From an uncultured Bacteroidales bacterium (GTDB lineage Bacteria > Bacteroidota > Bacteroidia > Bacteroidales > UBA932), in contig CAKUPC010000011.1 in assembly GCA_934675095.1 (NCBI GenBank), forward strand, positions 1 to 42,043: a stretch of DNA of 42,043 nt. Direction: 5' to 3'. Of this stretch, positions 24,012 to 32,486 are shown piece by piece; the first letter of the stretch is position 1, and each line of letters starts with the position of its first letter. The position numbers and the translations under genes are program-made. Below the pieces are notes generated by a model that saw only the letters and a list, made by a program, of their open reading frames with translations, searched no databases and was not told the DNA's origin.

Positions 24012-26012
24012 ATGATACACAAAACTAACATATTCGCGGCGCCGATTATTTGCGGTGCAGCCCTTGCACTCGCCGTGTCGGCCGGGTGCAGCAAGCAGGA
24101 GGATGTTCCTGTGGTCACCGGTTTCCCGGAGGACGGGGTGGTTCGTATCGCTGCCAATGCCGGCGACCCGCTGACCCGTGCGGACGGGACAGGCAGCAGG
24201 GAATATTCCGGGACGACCCTCGGCCTGTTCATAGACTATGGCGGAGGCATTTACACCAAGTCCAATGTCAAGTGGACCAAGTCGGAAAGTGCTTGGGCTC
24301 CTGAGGAGCAGATGCTATGGAAGAACTCCAAGGACGCGGCCATGGCCTATGCCTATGCCCCGTATGTGGAAGGACAGAATGATCCGACCACGGTGGAGTT
24401 TTCCATTCCTTCCGATCAAAGCCAAGGAACTCTGGCTGCGGACCTGGTCAGCTGGGGGAATCACGGCTTGATTCCGGATGCAAGCAGGAGCGTTTCCTTT
24501 TCATCTGACGGGAAGATTCTGATCTCCTTCTATCACAGTCTCGTGAAGTTGACCTTCACTTTCGAGAAGGGTAGCCAGTTCGCATCCGATGTGACCATCA
24601 GCGAGGCTGTGCTGCTCGGCACCTTATCCAAGGTTGTCCTCAATGCCACTAAGGGTTCTGCCGATGGTACTCCCCTTGTCAGAGGCACTGTCGCGGCCGC
24701 CGGTGATGCGGACGGTATGGATATAAAGCTTCACAAGGTCTCAGACCTCAAGTGGGAAGGCATATTCTTCCCTGGCGACGGACAGAAAGCCGGAGCCAGG
24801 ATGCTGCAAGTCAAGATGTCGGATAATACTCTCCTCAATTATGTTGTGCCTTCAACCGGGCTTATTTCTGACGGTCTTAAGTCGGGATGCGCCTACGAGA
24901 TGAAGATGCGCCTCGGCAAGGACAAGATCGAGGTTGCTGATGTTGTCAGTGTGGACGATTGGACTACCGACAGCGGGACTACGCTTCCAGGCGGCGAAGC
25001 GCAGCTCAAAGGCATTGTCTGGGACGGTACAGTCGCCTCAGAATTTGCCGGAGGCACCGGCACTGAAGATGCCCCATACCTCATCGCAACCCCTGCCCAG
25101 CTCGCCTATCTGGCGCAGCAGGTGAACGGCGGTGAAGCCTACGAAGGCAAGTATTTCATTCAGACCGAGGACTTTAACCTCGCCGGCGAAAATTGGACTC
25201 CGATTGGGAATGGTTTCCGTAATCTTTTTAAGGGGCATTTTGACGGAGATAATAAAGAGATCTTCCGCTTGAATGTGGACATAACAGGCAGCTATGCCGG
25301 ACTCTTTGGTTGTATTAATTCTGGAAGTGTCAAAAACATAAGGATCTGTTCCGGGTCGGTAAAGGCAAGCCGTTATTATGCAGGGGGAATCGTGGGTGAT
25401 CTTGATGGGTCTTCTACGATGGAGAACTGCACTGCGAGCGTCAATGTGAGTGGAGAGGCAAATGTCGGAGGACTGGCCGGCAGCATTACGAGCAGCACCG
25501 TTTCCTATTGTCATTTCCTTTCGGGTGAAATTGACGGTGGCGAGAATGTCGGAGGAATTGTCGGTAATGTCCAAAGTGGGAAAAGCACTGTCAAATATTG
25601 TTCTGCCAATGCTTCAGTGAAGGGATCTGTATGTGTCGGAGGTCTGTGCGGTTGGTTTGGTAATAACGATCACGAATTCTCTAAATGCACCGCGAAAGGG
25701 GGCATTACCGTCACCGGTAGTAAATGCGGAGGTCTTGTAGGCAGTTTATATGATAGCAAAGGAAAGTTCAATGAATGTAAGTTCGACGGCTCGATTAAGA
25801 AGGATGGCAACGGCGGTTCCAATACAGGAATTGCCATCGGAGCAGACTACAGCAATGTGACTTTCAAAAACTGCGTGTGCACAATAGACAAGCAGACCGA
25901 TACGAGCCTCGGTGGAGAAAAGGTCGGTTATATTGAGAATAAGAGTGCAGACAACGACAAAGTAAGGTCCGACAATTACGATTATTCCGATATCACAATA
26001 ACAGTTAAGTAA
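24012..26012 (+). CDS. Fimbrillin-like lipoprotein with GLUG beta-helix domain (2)
   Basis: A 666-residue lipoprotein (lipobox VSAGC, Cys26) starting one base after the previous stop. The N-terminal 330 residues are fimbrillin-like (FYHSLVKLTFTFEKGSQF, GLKSGCAYEMKMRLG) and are unlike those of the preceding gene. The C-terminal part repeats its GLUG helix: CTASVNVSG, CHFLSGEIDGGE, GGLCGWFGN and NTGIAIG occur in both. DNA blocks align at a constant offset of 1972 bases for the first part and 1963 later, so one three-codon difference separates them. The pair looks like a duplication of a C-terminal module onto different N-terminal domains. A terminator follows. Confidence 0.82.
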   Translation: MIHKTNIFAAPIICGAALALAVSAGCSKQEDVPVVTGFPEDGVVRIAANAGDPLTRADGTGSREYSGTTLGLFIDYGGGIYTKSNVKWTKSESAWAPEEQMLWKNSKDAAMAYAYAPYVEGQNDPTTVEFSIPSDQSQGTLAADLVSWGNHGLIPDASRSVSFSSDGKILISFYHSLVKLTFTFEKGSQFASDVTISEAVLLGTLSKVVLNATKGSADGTPLVRGTVAAAGDADGMDIKLHKVSDLKWEGIFFPGDGQKAGARMLQVKMSDNTLLNYVVPSTGLISDGLKSGCAYEMKMRLGKDKIEVADVVSVDDWTTDSGTTLPGGEAQLKGIVWDGTVASEFAGGTGTEDAPYLIATPAQLAYLAQQVNGGEAYEGKYFIQTEDFNLAGENWTPIGNGFRNLFKGHFDGDNKEIFRLNVDITGSYAGLFGCINSGSVKNIRICSGSVKASRYYAGGIVGDLDGSSTMENCTASVNVSGEANVGGLAGSITSSTVSYCHFLSGEIDGGENVGGIVGNVQSGKSTVKYCSANASVKGSVCVGGLCGWFGNNDHEFSKCTAKGGITVTGSKCGGLVGSLYDSKGKFNECKFDGSIKKDGNGGSNTGIAIGADYSNVTFKNCVCTIDKQTDTSLGGEKVGYIENKSADNDKVRSDNYDYSDITITVK

Positions 26013-26090
26013 TCGTAAAAAAAATAGTCGAAGATATACACAAAACCGGCAAGAGCTTCGAGATGGAGGACGGATAAAAAGTCCCCAAGG

Positions 26091-26130
26091 AGTGCGAACA
26101 AAACACTTTTTGTTCACACTCTTTTTTGTT
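26091..26130 (+). terminator. Intrinsic terminator of the fimbrillin cluster
   Basis: AGTGCGAACAAAA pairs with TTTTGTTCACACT with one mismatch and is followed by CTTTTTTG, 78 bases after the last lipoprotein gene. Confidence 0.82.
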
Positions 26131-26216
26131 AATTCTGAAATAAAGAGCCATATTTGTATATGGAAAATTTTGCTTGCCCACGGATAGGGGAAATTTGATA
26201 AAAAGACACGAGAAAT

Positions 26217-26564
26217 ATGGAAACACAGGAAAGCACAAGGCAGCTGAAGGTTGCAAGAGAGATACAGAGGGAGATGGCGGAGATTCTCCGCAGCAAGGGA
26301 ATGGCGGCGTTCGACGGGGCACTCGTCAGCGTTAGCGGTGTAAAAATCAGTTCAGACCTTTCAGTGGCAAAGATTTACGCCAGCGTCTTCCCGTCGGAGA
26401 AGGCCGAGGGAGTGATGGCTAAACTGAAGGAAAACGCCAGGGGGCTTCGCGGAGAACTCGGTCATGCCATGGGCAAGCAGCTGCGCATCGTGCCTGAAAT
26501 CATCTTCTATCTGGACTCGTCGCTGGACTATGTAGAGCACATCGAAGAGCTGCTGAAAAAATGA
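26217..26564 (+). CDS. rbfA: Ribosome-binding factor A
   Basis: A small KH-fold protein that helps 30S subunit maturation and 16S rRNA processing. The 115 residues show the family pattern: RQLKVAREIQREMAEILR near the start, VSVSGVKISSDLSVAKIYAS in the middle, and LRGELGHAMGKQLRIVPEI with FYLDSSLDYVEHIEELL at the end. The length is normal. The upstream fimbrillin cluster ends with a terminator, so rbfA needs its own promoter; the candidate boxes here are imperfect. It is followed on the same strand by a LolC/E-type permease after 135 bases that hold repeat copy C. Confidence 0.93.
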   Translation: METQESTRQLKVAREIQREMAEILRSKGMAAFDGALVSVSGVKISSDLSVAKIYASVFPSEKAEGVMAKLKENARGLRGELGHAMGKQLRIVPEIIFYLDSSLDYVEHIEELLKK

Positions 26565-26572
26565 AAAACAGC

Positions 26573-26674
26573 TAAAAGGCGGATTGCCGCGTTGTGCTGC
26601 GACAATTTAAATCCTCACAACCATAAGGTTGCTGCGGTTTAAATTTCTTGCGCGCCTTGCACTCCATCCTTTTA
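26573..26674 (+). repeat. Post-stop structured repeat, copy C (after rbfA)
   Basis: Starts eight bases after the rbfA stop. TAAAAGG pairs with CCTTTTA outside, AATTTAAA with TTTAAATT in the middle, and CAACC with GGTTG around ATAA inside. The core ATCCTCACAACCATAAGGTT is shared with copy A. The middle stem differs in sequence from copies A and D but is fully paired in each. Confidence 0.82.
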
Positions 26675-26699
26675 TCTTATTTTTCAGTCCCGCAATTTC

Positions 26700-27923
26700 A
26701 TGAAATTAGATTTTTACATAGCCTCGCGATACCTGTTCGCGAAGAAGTCGCAGAATGTGATAAACATCATTTCTGCGCTCAGCGCGGTTGGCATGGCAAT
26801 CGGCACGGCGGCGCTCATAATTGTCCTTTCGGTCTATAACGGGTTCGACTCGCTCGTTAAGTCGATGATGAGCACGGTCGAGCCCGACATAATGGTGACC
26901 CCCGCAACAGGAAAATATTTCATCCCTGATGGCGAGGCCTACGACTGGCTCTATGACAACCCCAAGGTCGCGAGCATCTGCGGGACGCTTCAGGAAAATG
27001 TGTTCGTCCTGTACGAGAACCGGCAGGCCACGGCGCTGGTCAAGGGGGTTGACGAAATCTATGAAGAGGAGTCCCGTCTCGGGGAGCACATAGTCCGAGG
27101 AGAGTTCAGCCTCCACCGCGGCGACATTCCCCTCGCCTGCACCGGCACAGTTCTGGCCCATAACCTCGGAATCAACCCGGCCTTCCTCGCCGGCATAGAG
27201 ATTTACTACCCGTCCCGGACCCGACGCATCTCGGCCGCCAACCCGGCATCCTCGCTCGAAAGCGTGACCGTCTGGCCGTCGGGAGTGTTCAGCGTCAACA
27301 GCGAGGTTGACGGACGGCTGATGATTGTCCCGATTGAGACTATGCGCGAGCTGCTCGAACTCGAGGACGAGGTCTCGGCAGTTGAAATCAGGCTCACGGA
27401 AGAGGCCGCGTCCTCGAAGTCCACGACGTCAAAGATAATCCGCGAACTTCAGGACAGACTCGGCGACGACTTCGTGGTGAAGGACAGGTTCCGCCAGAAC
27501 GAGTCGCTCTACAAGATGATGAAATATGAGAAGGCGGCGATTTACATGATTCTGGTCTTTATGCTCATAATCATATCGTTCAACATCTTCGGCAGCCTCT
27601 CCATGCTGATTATCGAAAAGAAGGACGACATCGGCACCCTCCGCAGCCTCGGCGCGGGCGAAGGGCTCATCCGCCGCATATTCCGCCTCGAAGGCTGGCT
27701 CATCACGCTCACCGGACTTGCGTCCGGCACAGCCATAGGCATCGCCGTCGCCCTCGTCCAGCAGCATTTCGGCATTCTCAAGATGCCGGGCAGCTTTCTC
27801 ATAGAAGCCTACCCCGTCATCCTCAAGCCCGCGGACATACTCCTCGTCTACATCACCGTCGCGGCCATAGGCTATCTCATAACCATCGTCCCGTCCCGCA
27901 AGGCGACCTGCGGCAAGGAATAG
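26700..27923 (+). CDS. LolC/LolE-type ABC transporter permease (FtsX-like)
   Basis: A membrane subunit of a lipoprotein-releasing or MacB-like ABC transporter. The 407 residues start MKLDFYIASRYLFAKK and continue with a first helix (VGMAIGTAALIIVLSVYNGF). A periplasmic domain of about 220 residues follows, then three C-terminal helices (AIYMILVFMLIIISFNIFG, LITLTGLASGTAIGIAVALV, LLVYITVAAIGYLITIV). The family-typical EKKDDIGTLRSLGAGEGLIRR sits after the second helix. The family moves lipoproteins from the inner membrane to LolA, relevant for the lipoprotein-rich neighbourhood. The ATPase partner is not in the window. Pairing with rbfA is common in Bacteroidetes. Confidence 0.87.
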   Translation: MKLDFYIASRYLFAKKSQNVINIISALSAVGMAIGTAALIIVLSVYNGFDSLVKSMMSTVEPDIMVTPATGKYFIPDGEAYDWLYDNPKVASICGTLQENVFVLYENRQATALVKGVDEIYEEESRLGEHIVRGEFSLHRGDIPLACTGTVLAHNLGINPAFLAGIEIYYPSRTRRISAANPASSLESVTVWPSGVFSVNSEVDGRLMIVPIETMRELLELEDEVSAVEIRLTEEAASSKSTTSKIIRELQDRLGDDFVVKDRFRQNESLYKMMKYEKAAIYMILVFMLIIISFNIFGSLSMLIIEKKDDIGTLRSLGAGEGLIRRIFRLEGWLITLTGLASGTAIGIAVALVQQHFGILKMPGSFLIEAYPVILKPADILLVYITVAAIGYLITIVPSRKATCGKE

Positions 27924-27935
27924 GGAATCCGCCGC

Positions 27936-28910
27936 TTATAGGAACATCCGGTTTATCATCTCGTCGGCGAAGCTGCCCGGAACCGGGGTTCGGGCCGTGT
28001 CGGACTTGAAGGTTGTTTTCTGGAACATGGACGAAGACGTCAGCCGTTCGAAAGTCTCGGGGTCGAAAGGCCTGTCACCGTAGTCCCACCATAGGGAATG
28101 CGTCGGATTCTGGGAAATCTTGGGCATCTTCGCGAAAAGCTCCGCCGCGACAGGATTCGTCTCCACGACCTTGTGAAACATCATCTGGTGCTGGAAATAC
28201 TCGATGCTGCGAGCGTTTGTCCTCCAATACTCGAACATCATCGCCCGCCACGCCGCAAGGATGAAGTTGCCGCGCCGCGCCCGTATGAAACAGTTCTGCA
28301 TGAAGGAGTAGGAGCGGATGTCCCCGGCAAGATAGACAAAGAAGTCCTCGTCCCAAAGCCACTGCGGCAGAGGATGGGCGATGAAGTCGGTGGCGTCGAG
28401 CCAGAGTCCGCCGTGCTCATACAGAAGCTCCACCCTGCACAGGTCCGAGAAATGAGCCGGAGAAATCTTCCCGGAACGCCACAGGCCGACGATTTCAGGA
28501 GGAAGCGTGATGTAGTCGAAGACGGTCTTTTCGTCAAGGATGACAAGCCTATGGTCCGGACAGTTGGCGCGGACGCTTCTCCAGCAGGCCTTCACAAGTG
28601 CCGGCGCGGCGTCCTCGCCCTGAAGCCAGATGCTCCAGACGTTCTCCTCTTCCGCCGCGTCCCCGCCGCCTGAGGGCGAAGCCTGCAATGCGTCCCGTCC
28701 GCAGTCCTCCGGACGCAGGTCCCTGACAGCCGGAACATAACGGTTAAGATACCTGTCTATGCATTTCCCCGTCACTTCCGTCCGCACCTTCCGTCTCTCG
28801 GCACGAGGCCTCCAGAACCAGTTCGTGACGTGAGCCTTCCAAATCATTATAGCCTGGCATCCGAGCCAGTCGATGTCGTGAAACTTGTCGGATATATTCC
28901 AATTTGACAT
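27936..28910 (-). CDS. Capsular polysaccharide synthesis glycosyltransferase (Caps_synth)
   Basis: A GT-A-type sugar transferase of the Caps_synth family (mannosyltransferase OCH1-like), acting on surface polysaccharide. From the chosen start (MSNWNISDKF) it has 324 residues. Motifs are VWSIWLQGEDAAPALVKACW, DHRLVILDEKT, then SDLCRVELLYEHGGLWLDAT with the DxD-type metal site, and a late MMFHKVVETNP. An upstream in-frame ATG at 28973 would add 21 residues not typical of the family. A Gly/Ala/Ser/Glu-rich stretch before VWSIWLQG (about residues 72-90) looks like an inserted loop. It is convergent with the LolC/E-type permease gene and divergent from the pyrophosphatase gene. Confidence 0.86.
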   Translation of the reverse strand: MSNWNISDKFHDIDWLGCQAIMIWKAHVTNWFWRPRAERRKVRTEVTGKCIDRYLNRYVPAVRDLRPEDCGRDALQASPSGGGDAAEEENVWSIWLQGEDAAPALVKACWRSVRANCPDHRLVILDEKTVFDYITLPPEIVGLWRSGKISPAHFSDLCRVELLYEHGGLWLDATDFIAHPLPQWLWDEDFFVYLAGDIRSYSFMQNCFIRARRGNFILAAWRAMMFEYWRTNARSIEYFQHQMMFHKVVETNPVAAELFAKMPKISQNPTHSLWWDYGDRPFDPETFERLTSSSMFQKTTFKSDTARTPVPGSFADEMINRMFL

Positions 28911-29004
28911 AGCAGTTCCCGGTATTTTACTACATTTGACACATACTTCAGCGGGCTTTTGCCGCAAACGCATATTCCCAACAACATTTATGCTAAAAAA
29001 TCCC

Positions 29005-29012
29005 TATATTTG
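29005..29012 (+). promoter_or_regulatory. -7 box TATATTTG of the ppa operon
   Basis: TATATTTG matches the -7 consensus 40 bases before the pyrophosphatase start. The -33 element is not clear. Confidence 0.55.
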
Positions 29013-29052
29013 CTCTCCGTTTCAGAAAACCAGACCTGAAACAGACAAACCC

Positions 29053-29670
29053 ATGGACTACAGCAGCAAGTGCAAGTCTCATCCTTGGCACGGAATCAAT
29101 CCAGGTTCCGCCGAGGAGGTGCGCGCATTCATAGAGATTGTGCCGACGGACACGGTCAAATATGAGGTCGATAAGGAAACGGGCTACCTCTCGATAGACC
29201 GTCCGCAGAAGTTCTCGAACATAGTGCCGTCACTGTACGGCTTCATCCCGAGGTCGTATTGCAGCTCCCGCATGGCCGAGCTGACCAACAAGACCCTCGC
29301 CCGCTATGACATCGAAGGGGACGGCGACCCGCTCGACATCTGCGTCCTCACCGAAAAGGACGTGACCCACGGCGACGTGCTCGTGTGGGCAAGGCCGATA
29401 GGCGGGCTGAGGCTTCTGGACAACAACCAGGCTGACGACAAGATAATCGCTGTTCTCAAGAACGACGCGGTCTATGGAGGCTACAACGACCTGAACGAGC
29501 TTCCGGTGGAGATTGTGAGAAGGCTGATTCACTATTTCACGACCTACAAGGACATTCCGGGAGAGACGGGCCAGAGGATGAAGTTCGTCAGCATCTACGG
29601 CTCCGAGGTGGCACGCGAAGTAATCAACCGCTCGTTCGAGGACTACGCCGAACTCGTGGCTTCTAAATGA
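29053..29670 (+). CDS. ppa: Inorganic pyrophosphatase, family I
   Basis: Hydrolyses pyrophosphate to phosphate in the cytoplasm, pulling nucleotide-activating and polymerising reactions forward. From MDYSSKCKSHPWHGI the protein has 205 residues. The signature DGDPLDICVLTE carries the metal-binding aspartates; YGFIPRSYC and the Lys/Glu residues of KYEVDKETG also fit. An in-frame extension from 28885 overlaps the divergent gene and the -7 box, so it is rejected. Its stop overlaps the start of the cytidylyltransferase gene (ATGA). That coupling is apt, since the cytidylyltransferase reaction releases pyrophosphate. Confidence 0.93.
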   Translation: MDYSSKCKSHPWHGINPGSAEEVRAFIEIVPTDTVKYEVDKETGYLSIDRPQKFSNIVPSLYGFIPRSYCSSRMAELTNKTLARYDIEGDGDPLDICVLTEKDVTHGDVLVWARPIGGLRLLDNNQADDKIIAVLKNDAVYGGYNDLNELPVEIVRRLIHYFTTYKDIPGETGQRMKFVSIYGSEVAREVINRSFEDYAELVASK

Positions 29671-30401
29671 CAGGAAGAATGAACATAGCGCTGATAATCG
29701 CCGGAGGCTCCGGCACGAGGATGGGACAGGACATCCCGAAACAGTTCATCAATGTCCACGACAAGCCGGTGCTGATTTACACGCTCGAGGGCTTCCAGCG
29801 GCATCCGATGATTGACGCGATTGAGGTCGTGTGCATAGCCGGGTGGGAGAATGTCGTCCGTGCATACGCCAACCAGTTCGGGATTGACAAGCTGCGCTGG
29901 ATTATTACCGGCGGCGCGACGGGACAGGAGTCGATTCGCAACGGGGTCTATAACCTTGAGGGAAAGTGCGCCGAGGAAGACATTGTCATCATACACGACG
30001 GAATACGCCCTCTGATAGAGCCCGAGGTCCTGACGGATGTGATAAACAAGGCCCAGCAGTACGGGAACGCCGTGACGTCGCTGCCGTACAACGAGCAGAT
30101 TTTCGTCATAGACGAGAACGACGAGACGACCACGACGAAATTCATCCCGAGGGAGAAGCTCCGCAGGGTTTCCACCCCCCAGGCATACAAGTTCGGTCTG
30201 CTCGACTCGAAATATCACGAGGCCTTCGAGAAGAACATCGGCATTCACGGATCCCACTACACGAACACGATGATGGTGGAACTCGGCGTGAGACTGCACT
30301 TTGCGGCCGGGAGCGACAAGAACATAAAGCTCACGACGAAGGACGACCTTGAGCTCTTCAAGGGCTACCTGTCAAGGGAAAGGAACAACTGGCTCAAATG
30401 A
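29667..30401 (+). CDS. IspD/TarI-family cytidylyltransferase
   Basis: Transfers CMP from CTP to a phosphorylated alcohol. The 244 residues carry IAGGSGTRMGQDIPKQF, the CTP-binding loop, GGATGQESIRNGVYNLE, IVIIHDGIRPLIEP and VSTPQAYKF. IspD makes CDP-methylerythritol for isoprenoids; TarI makes CDP-ribitol for glycans. The GGxGTRMG loop and the adjacent epimerase and LicD genes favour a TarI-like glycan role, but IspD activity cannot be excluded. The ATG at 29667 overlaps the ppa stop; an ATG at 29679 is also possible and would start MNIALIIAGG. It is followed six bases later by the epimerase gene. Confidence 0.85.
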   Translation: MTGRMNIALIIAGGSGTRMGQDIPKQFINVHDKPVLIYTLEGFQRHPMIDAIEVVCIAGWENVVRAYANQFGIDKLRWIITGGATGQESIRNGVYNLEGKCAEEDIVIIHDGIRPLIEPEVLTDVINKAQQYGNAVTSLPYNEQIFVIDENDETTTTKFIPREKLRRVSTPQAYKFGLLDSKYHEAFEKNIGIHGSHYTNTMMVELGVRLHFAAGSDKNIKLTTKDDLELFKGYLSRERNNWLK

Positions 30402-30407
30402 CCGCCT

Positions 30408-31433
30408 ATGCATCTTGACAAGAAACATCCTTTATATCAGGCAGATATACACAATATCCTGTCATCCGTAAATCTGTCGCGGCTGGACGGGAAGTCGTTC
30501 CTCATCACCGGGGCGACGGGACTGCTGGGCGTTCACCTCATAGATGTCCTCATGTCGCTTGGAACCGTGAATGTTAGCGCTGTCGGACGAAGCTGCGAAA
30601 AGGCTGCGGAACGCCTCGGTGAGCATTTCGCCAATCCGATGTTTTCATTCATCGAACAGGATGTCCGAGACCCGTTTCCGGACGGGCTGAAGCCGGACTT
30701 CATCATCCCGGCCGCCAGCAACACGCACCCGCTGGCATATTCACAGTTCCCCATTGAGACCGTTCTCATAAATGTCAAGGGAGCCGAGAACGCGCTTGAA
30801 CTGGCTTCACGATGCGGGGCTACGGTTCTCTATCCTTCGACGGTGGAGGTCTATGGAAACGCGACGGACGAAAGCGACTTTACGGAAGAAAGCAACGGCA
30901 GGCTCAACCTCTCGAACGCGCGCTCGTGCTACACCGAGTCAAAGCGCGTATGCGAGGCGCTTTGCCAGTCATATATAGCCGAGAAGGGAGTACGGGTGAA
31001 GATAGCGCGTCTCTCGCGTGTTTTCGGTCCCACAATGCTGCCGTCAGACAGCAAGGCGTCCTCACAGTTCATCTGCAAGGCCATAGCCGGTGAGGACATC
31101 GTGCTGAAGAGCCGCGGAGAACAGTTCTTTTCCTACACATACGCCTCCGATGCCGTGGCTGCCATGCTGAAAATCCTGCTTGACGGGGAAACGGGAACGG
31201 CCTACAACATCAGCAACCACGCCTGCGATGTGCACCTGAAGGACTTAGCAGCCATCTGTGCCGCCGTGGCCGGCCGAAAGGTGGTCTTTGACCTGCCGTC
31301 CGAGGCGGAATCCAGAGGGTTCAGCATAGCGTCCAAAGCAGTGATGGACAACAGCCGTCTGCTCGCGCTCGGTTTCAAGCCGATGTACGAAATCCGTGAC
31401 GCGATTGAGAGGACGATACGAATCTTATCGTAA
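30408..31433 (+). CDS. NAD-dependent epimerase/dehydratase (extended SDR)
   Basis: An oxidoreductase that probably modifies a nucleotide sugar or a related substrate for surface glycans. The 341 residues have GATGLLGVHL for NAD binding (about 33-42), LYPSTVEVYG as the catalytic Ser/Thr strand and CYTESKR with the catalytic Tyr and Lys. ARLSRVFGPTM and YTYASDAVAAML are further extended-SDR marks. The substrate is not evident; UDP-sugar decarboxylase-like and dehydratase-like members share these motifs. It is the third gene of the ppa unit and is convergent with the GT2 gene, 22 bases apart, with no obvious terminator between them. Confidence 0.86.
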   Translation: MHLDKKHPLYQADIHNILSSVNLSRLDGKSFLITGATGLLGVHLIDVLMSLGTVNVSAVGRSCEKAAERLGEHFANPMFSFIEQDVRDPFPDGLKPDFIIPAASNTHPLAYSQFPIETVLINVKGAENALELASRCGATVLYPSTVEVYGNATDESDFTEESNGRLNLSNARSCYTESKRVCEALCQSYIAEKGVRVKIARLSRVFGPTMLPSDSKASSQFICKAIAGEDIVLKSRGEQFFSYTYASDAVAAMLKILLDGETGTAYNISNHACDVHLKDLAAICAAVAGRKVVFDLPSEAESRGFSIASKAVMDNSRLLALGFKPMYEIRDAIERTIRILS

Positions 31434-31455
31434 ACCGAAACACTCACACTTACGG

Positions 31456-32469
31456 CTATTTCCCGATGAAGCGACGTATAGTCGCGGTACTCTGTATGTC
31501 CGCATCGGATTCGGCATCGGCAAACGCCCCCTTGTCCCACAGTTCGGAAAGCCTCCTGAACGACTCCGAACATTCCGCAGCAGAAGAGTCAAACTTACCG
31601 AGTCGCTTGGCAATCTGCTTATTTATGACAGGCCATTTGCAGTTCCGCGACCACATCTCCATCTGATGCCCATTCGCATTTTCCTGATATGCCGAGAAAG
31701 AAATGTCGAGTCCTATACACCAGCTCGTGATTTTCTTCATTCTCGAAGAACTCATGTCTATTGAGCCGAAGTTCGGATAATAGTAATAGAAAGGAAGATA
31801 TGTTATGGTCACGGAAGGATTTTTCAGCATCACGGCGCTCCACCACGGAAAATCCTCGAATGTTATCCCCTTCACGAAAGGAACGTCGTCAATGACACTC
31901 CTCCGAATGAGATGCCTCCACACATAAAAATGTTTGATTGGCCATTTGATTCCCTTCGGGTGCGAAAGTTCCGTGGTATGGGAATATATGTCGTCCGTCA
32001 CATGAAAGTCTATCCTGTCGACATTGAACCTTCGCCTGAAGCTCATAGGCCTGAAATCTATCGTGTCAAGCCCAAGCTTATGGCGAATCACCGTTATGTT
32101 CCTGTAGTTCGGGTCCTTGTACCATGAAACGATGTCCGTCCCGGTCTTTCGGGCGAGGGCGAATGAAATCTCAAATGTCTGAGGATGAATGAAATCGTCG
32201 GAATCAAGGAATACGATATATTCCCCGGAAGCACTGCGCATCCCGGCATTTCTCGCGTCGCTCAGCCCCCCGTTGGGCTTGTCAACAATCTTTATGCGAC
32301 CGTCTCTCTCTGCATAGCGCGCAAGTATCTCGCGGCTTCGGTCGGGACTTCCGTCATTGACACATATCGCCTCCCAGTCGGTGAATGTCTGCCCGATGAC
32401 ACAGTCCAGACAGCGTCCGACATATTTCTCCACCTTATAGACAGGTATGATGACAGATATTCTCGGCAT
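31456..32469 (-). CDS. Family 2 glycosyltransferase
   Basis: A GT-A sugar transferase for a surface glycan. It starts MPRISVIIPVYKVEKYVGRC, then ICVNDGSPDRS, GGLSDARNAGM and YIVFLDSDDF with the DxD metal site (DSDD). The C-terminal half contains aromatic stretches (TYLPFYYYYPNF) and no clear membrane helix. I chose the ATG at 32469; an ATG three codons earlier (32478) is equally possible. It follows licD after 17 bases on the same strand, so the two are probably co-transcribed. The donor sugar is unknown. Confidence 0.87.
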   Translation of the reverse strand: MPRISVIIPVYKVEKYVGRCLDCVIGQTFTDWEAICVNDGSPDRSREILARYAERDGRIKIVDKPNGGLSDARNAGMRSASGEYIVFLDSDDFIHPQTFEISFALARKTGTDIVSWYKDPNYRNITVIRHKLGLDTIDFRPMSFRRRFNVDRIDFHVTDDIYSHTTELSHPKGIKWPIKHFYVWRHLIRRSVIDDVPFVKGITFEDFPWWSAVMLKNPSVTITYLPFYYYYPNFGSIDMSSSRMKKITSWCIGLDISFSAYQENANGHQMEMWSRNCKWPVINKQIAKRLGKFDSSAAECSESFRRLSELWDKGAFADAESDADIQSTATIRRFIGK

Positions 32470-32486
32470 CGTTTTCAATCATTTTG

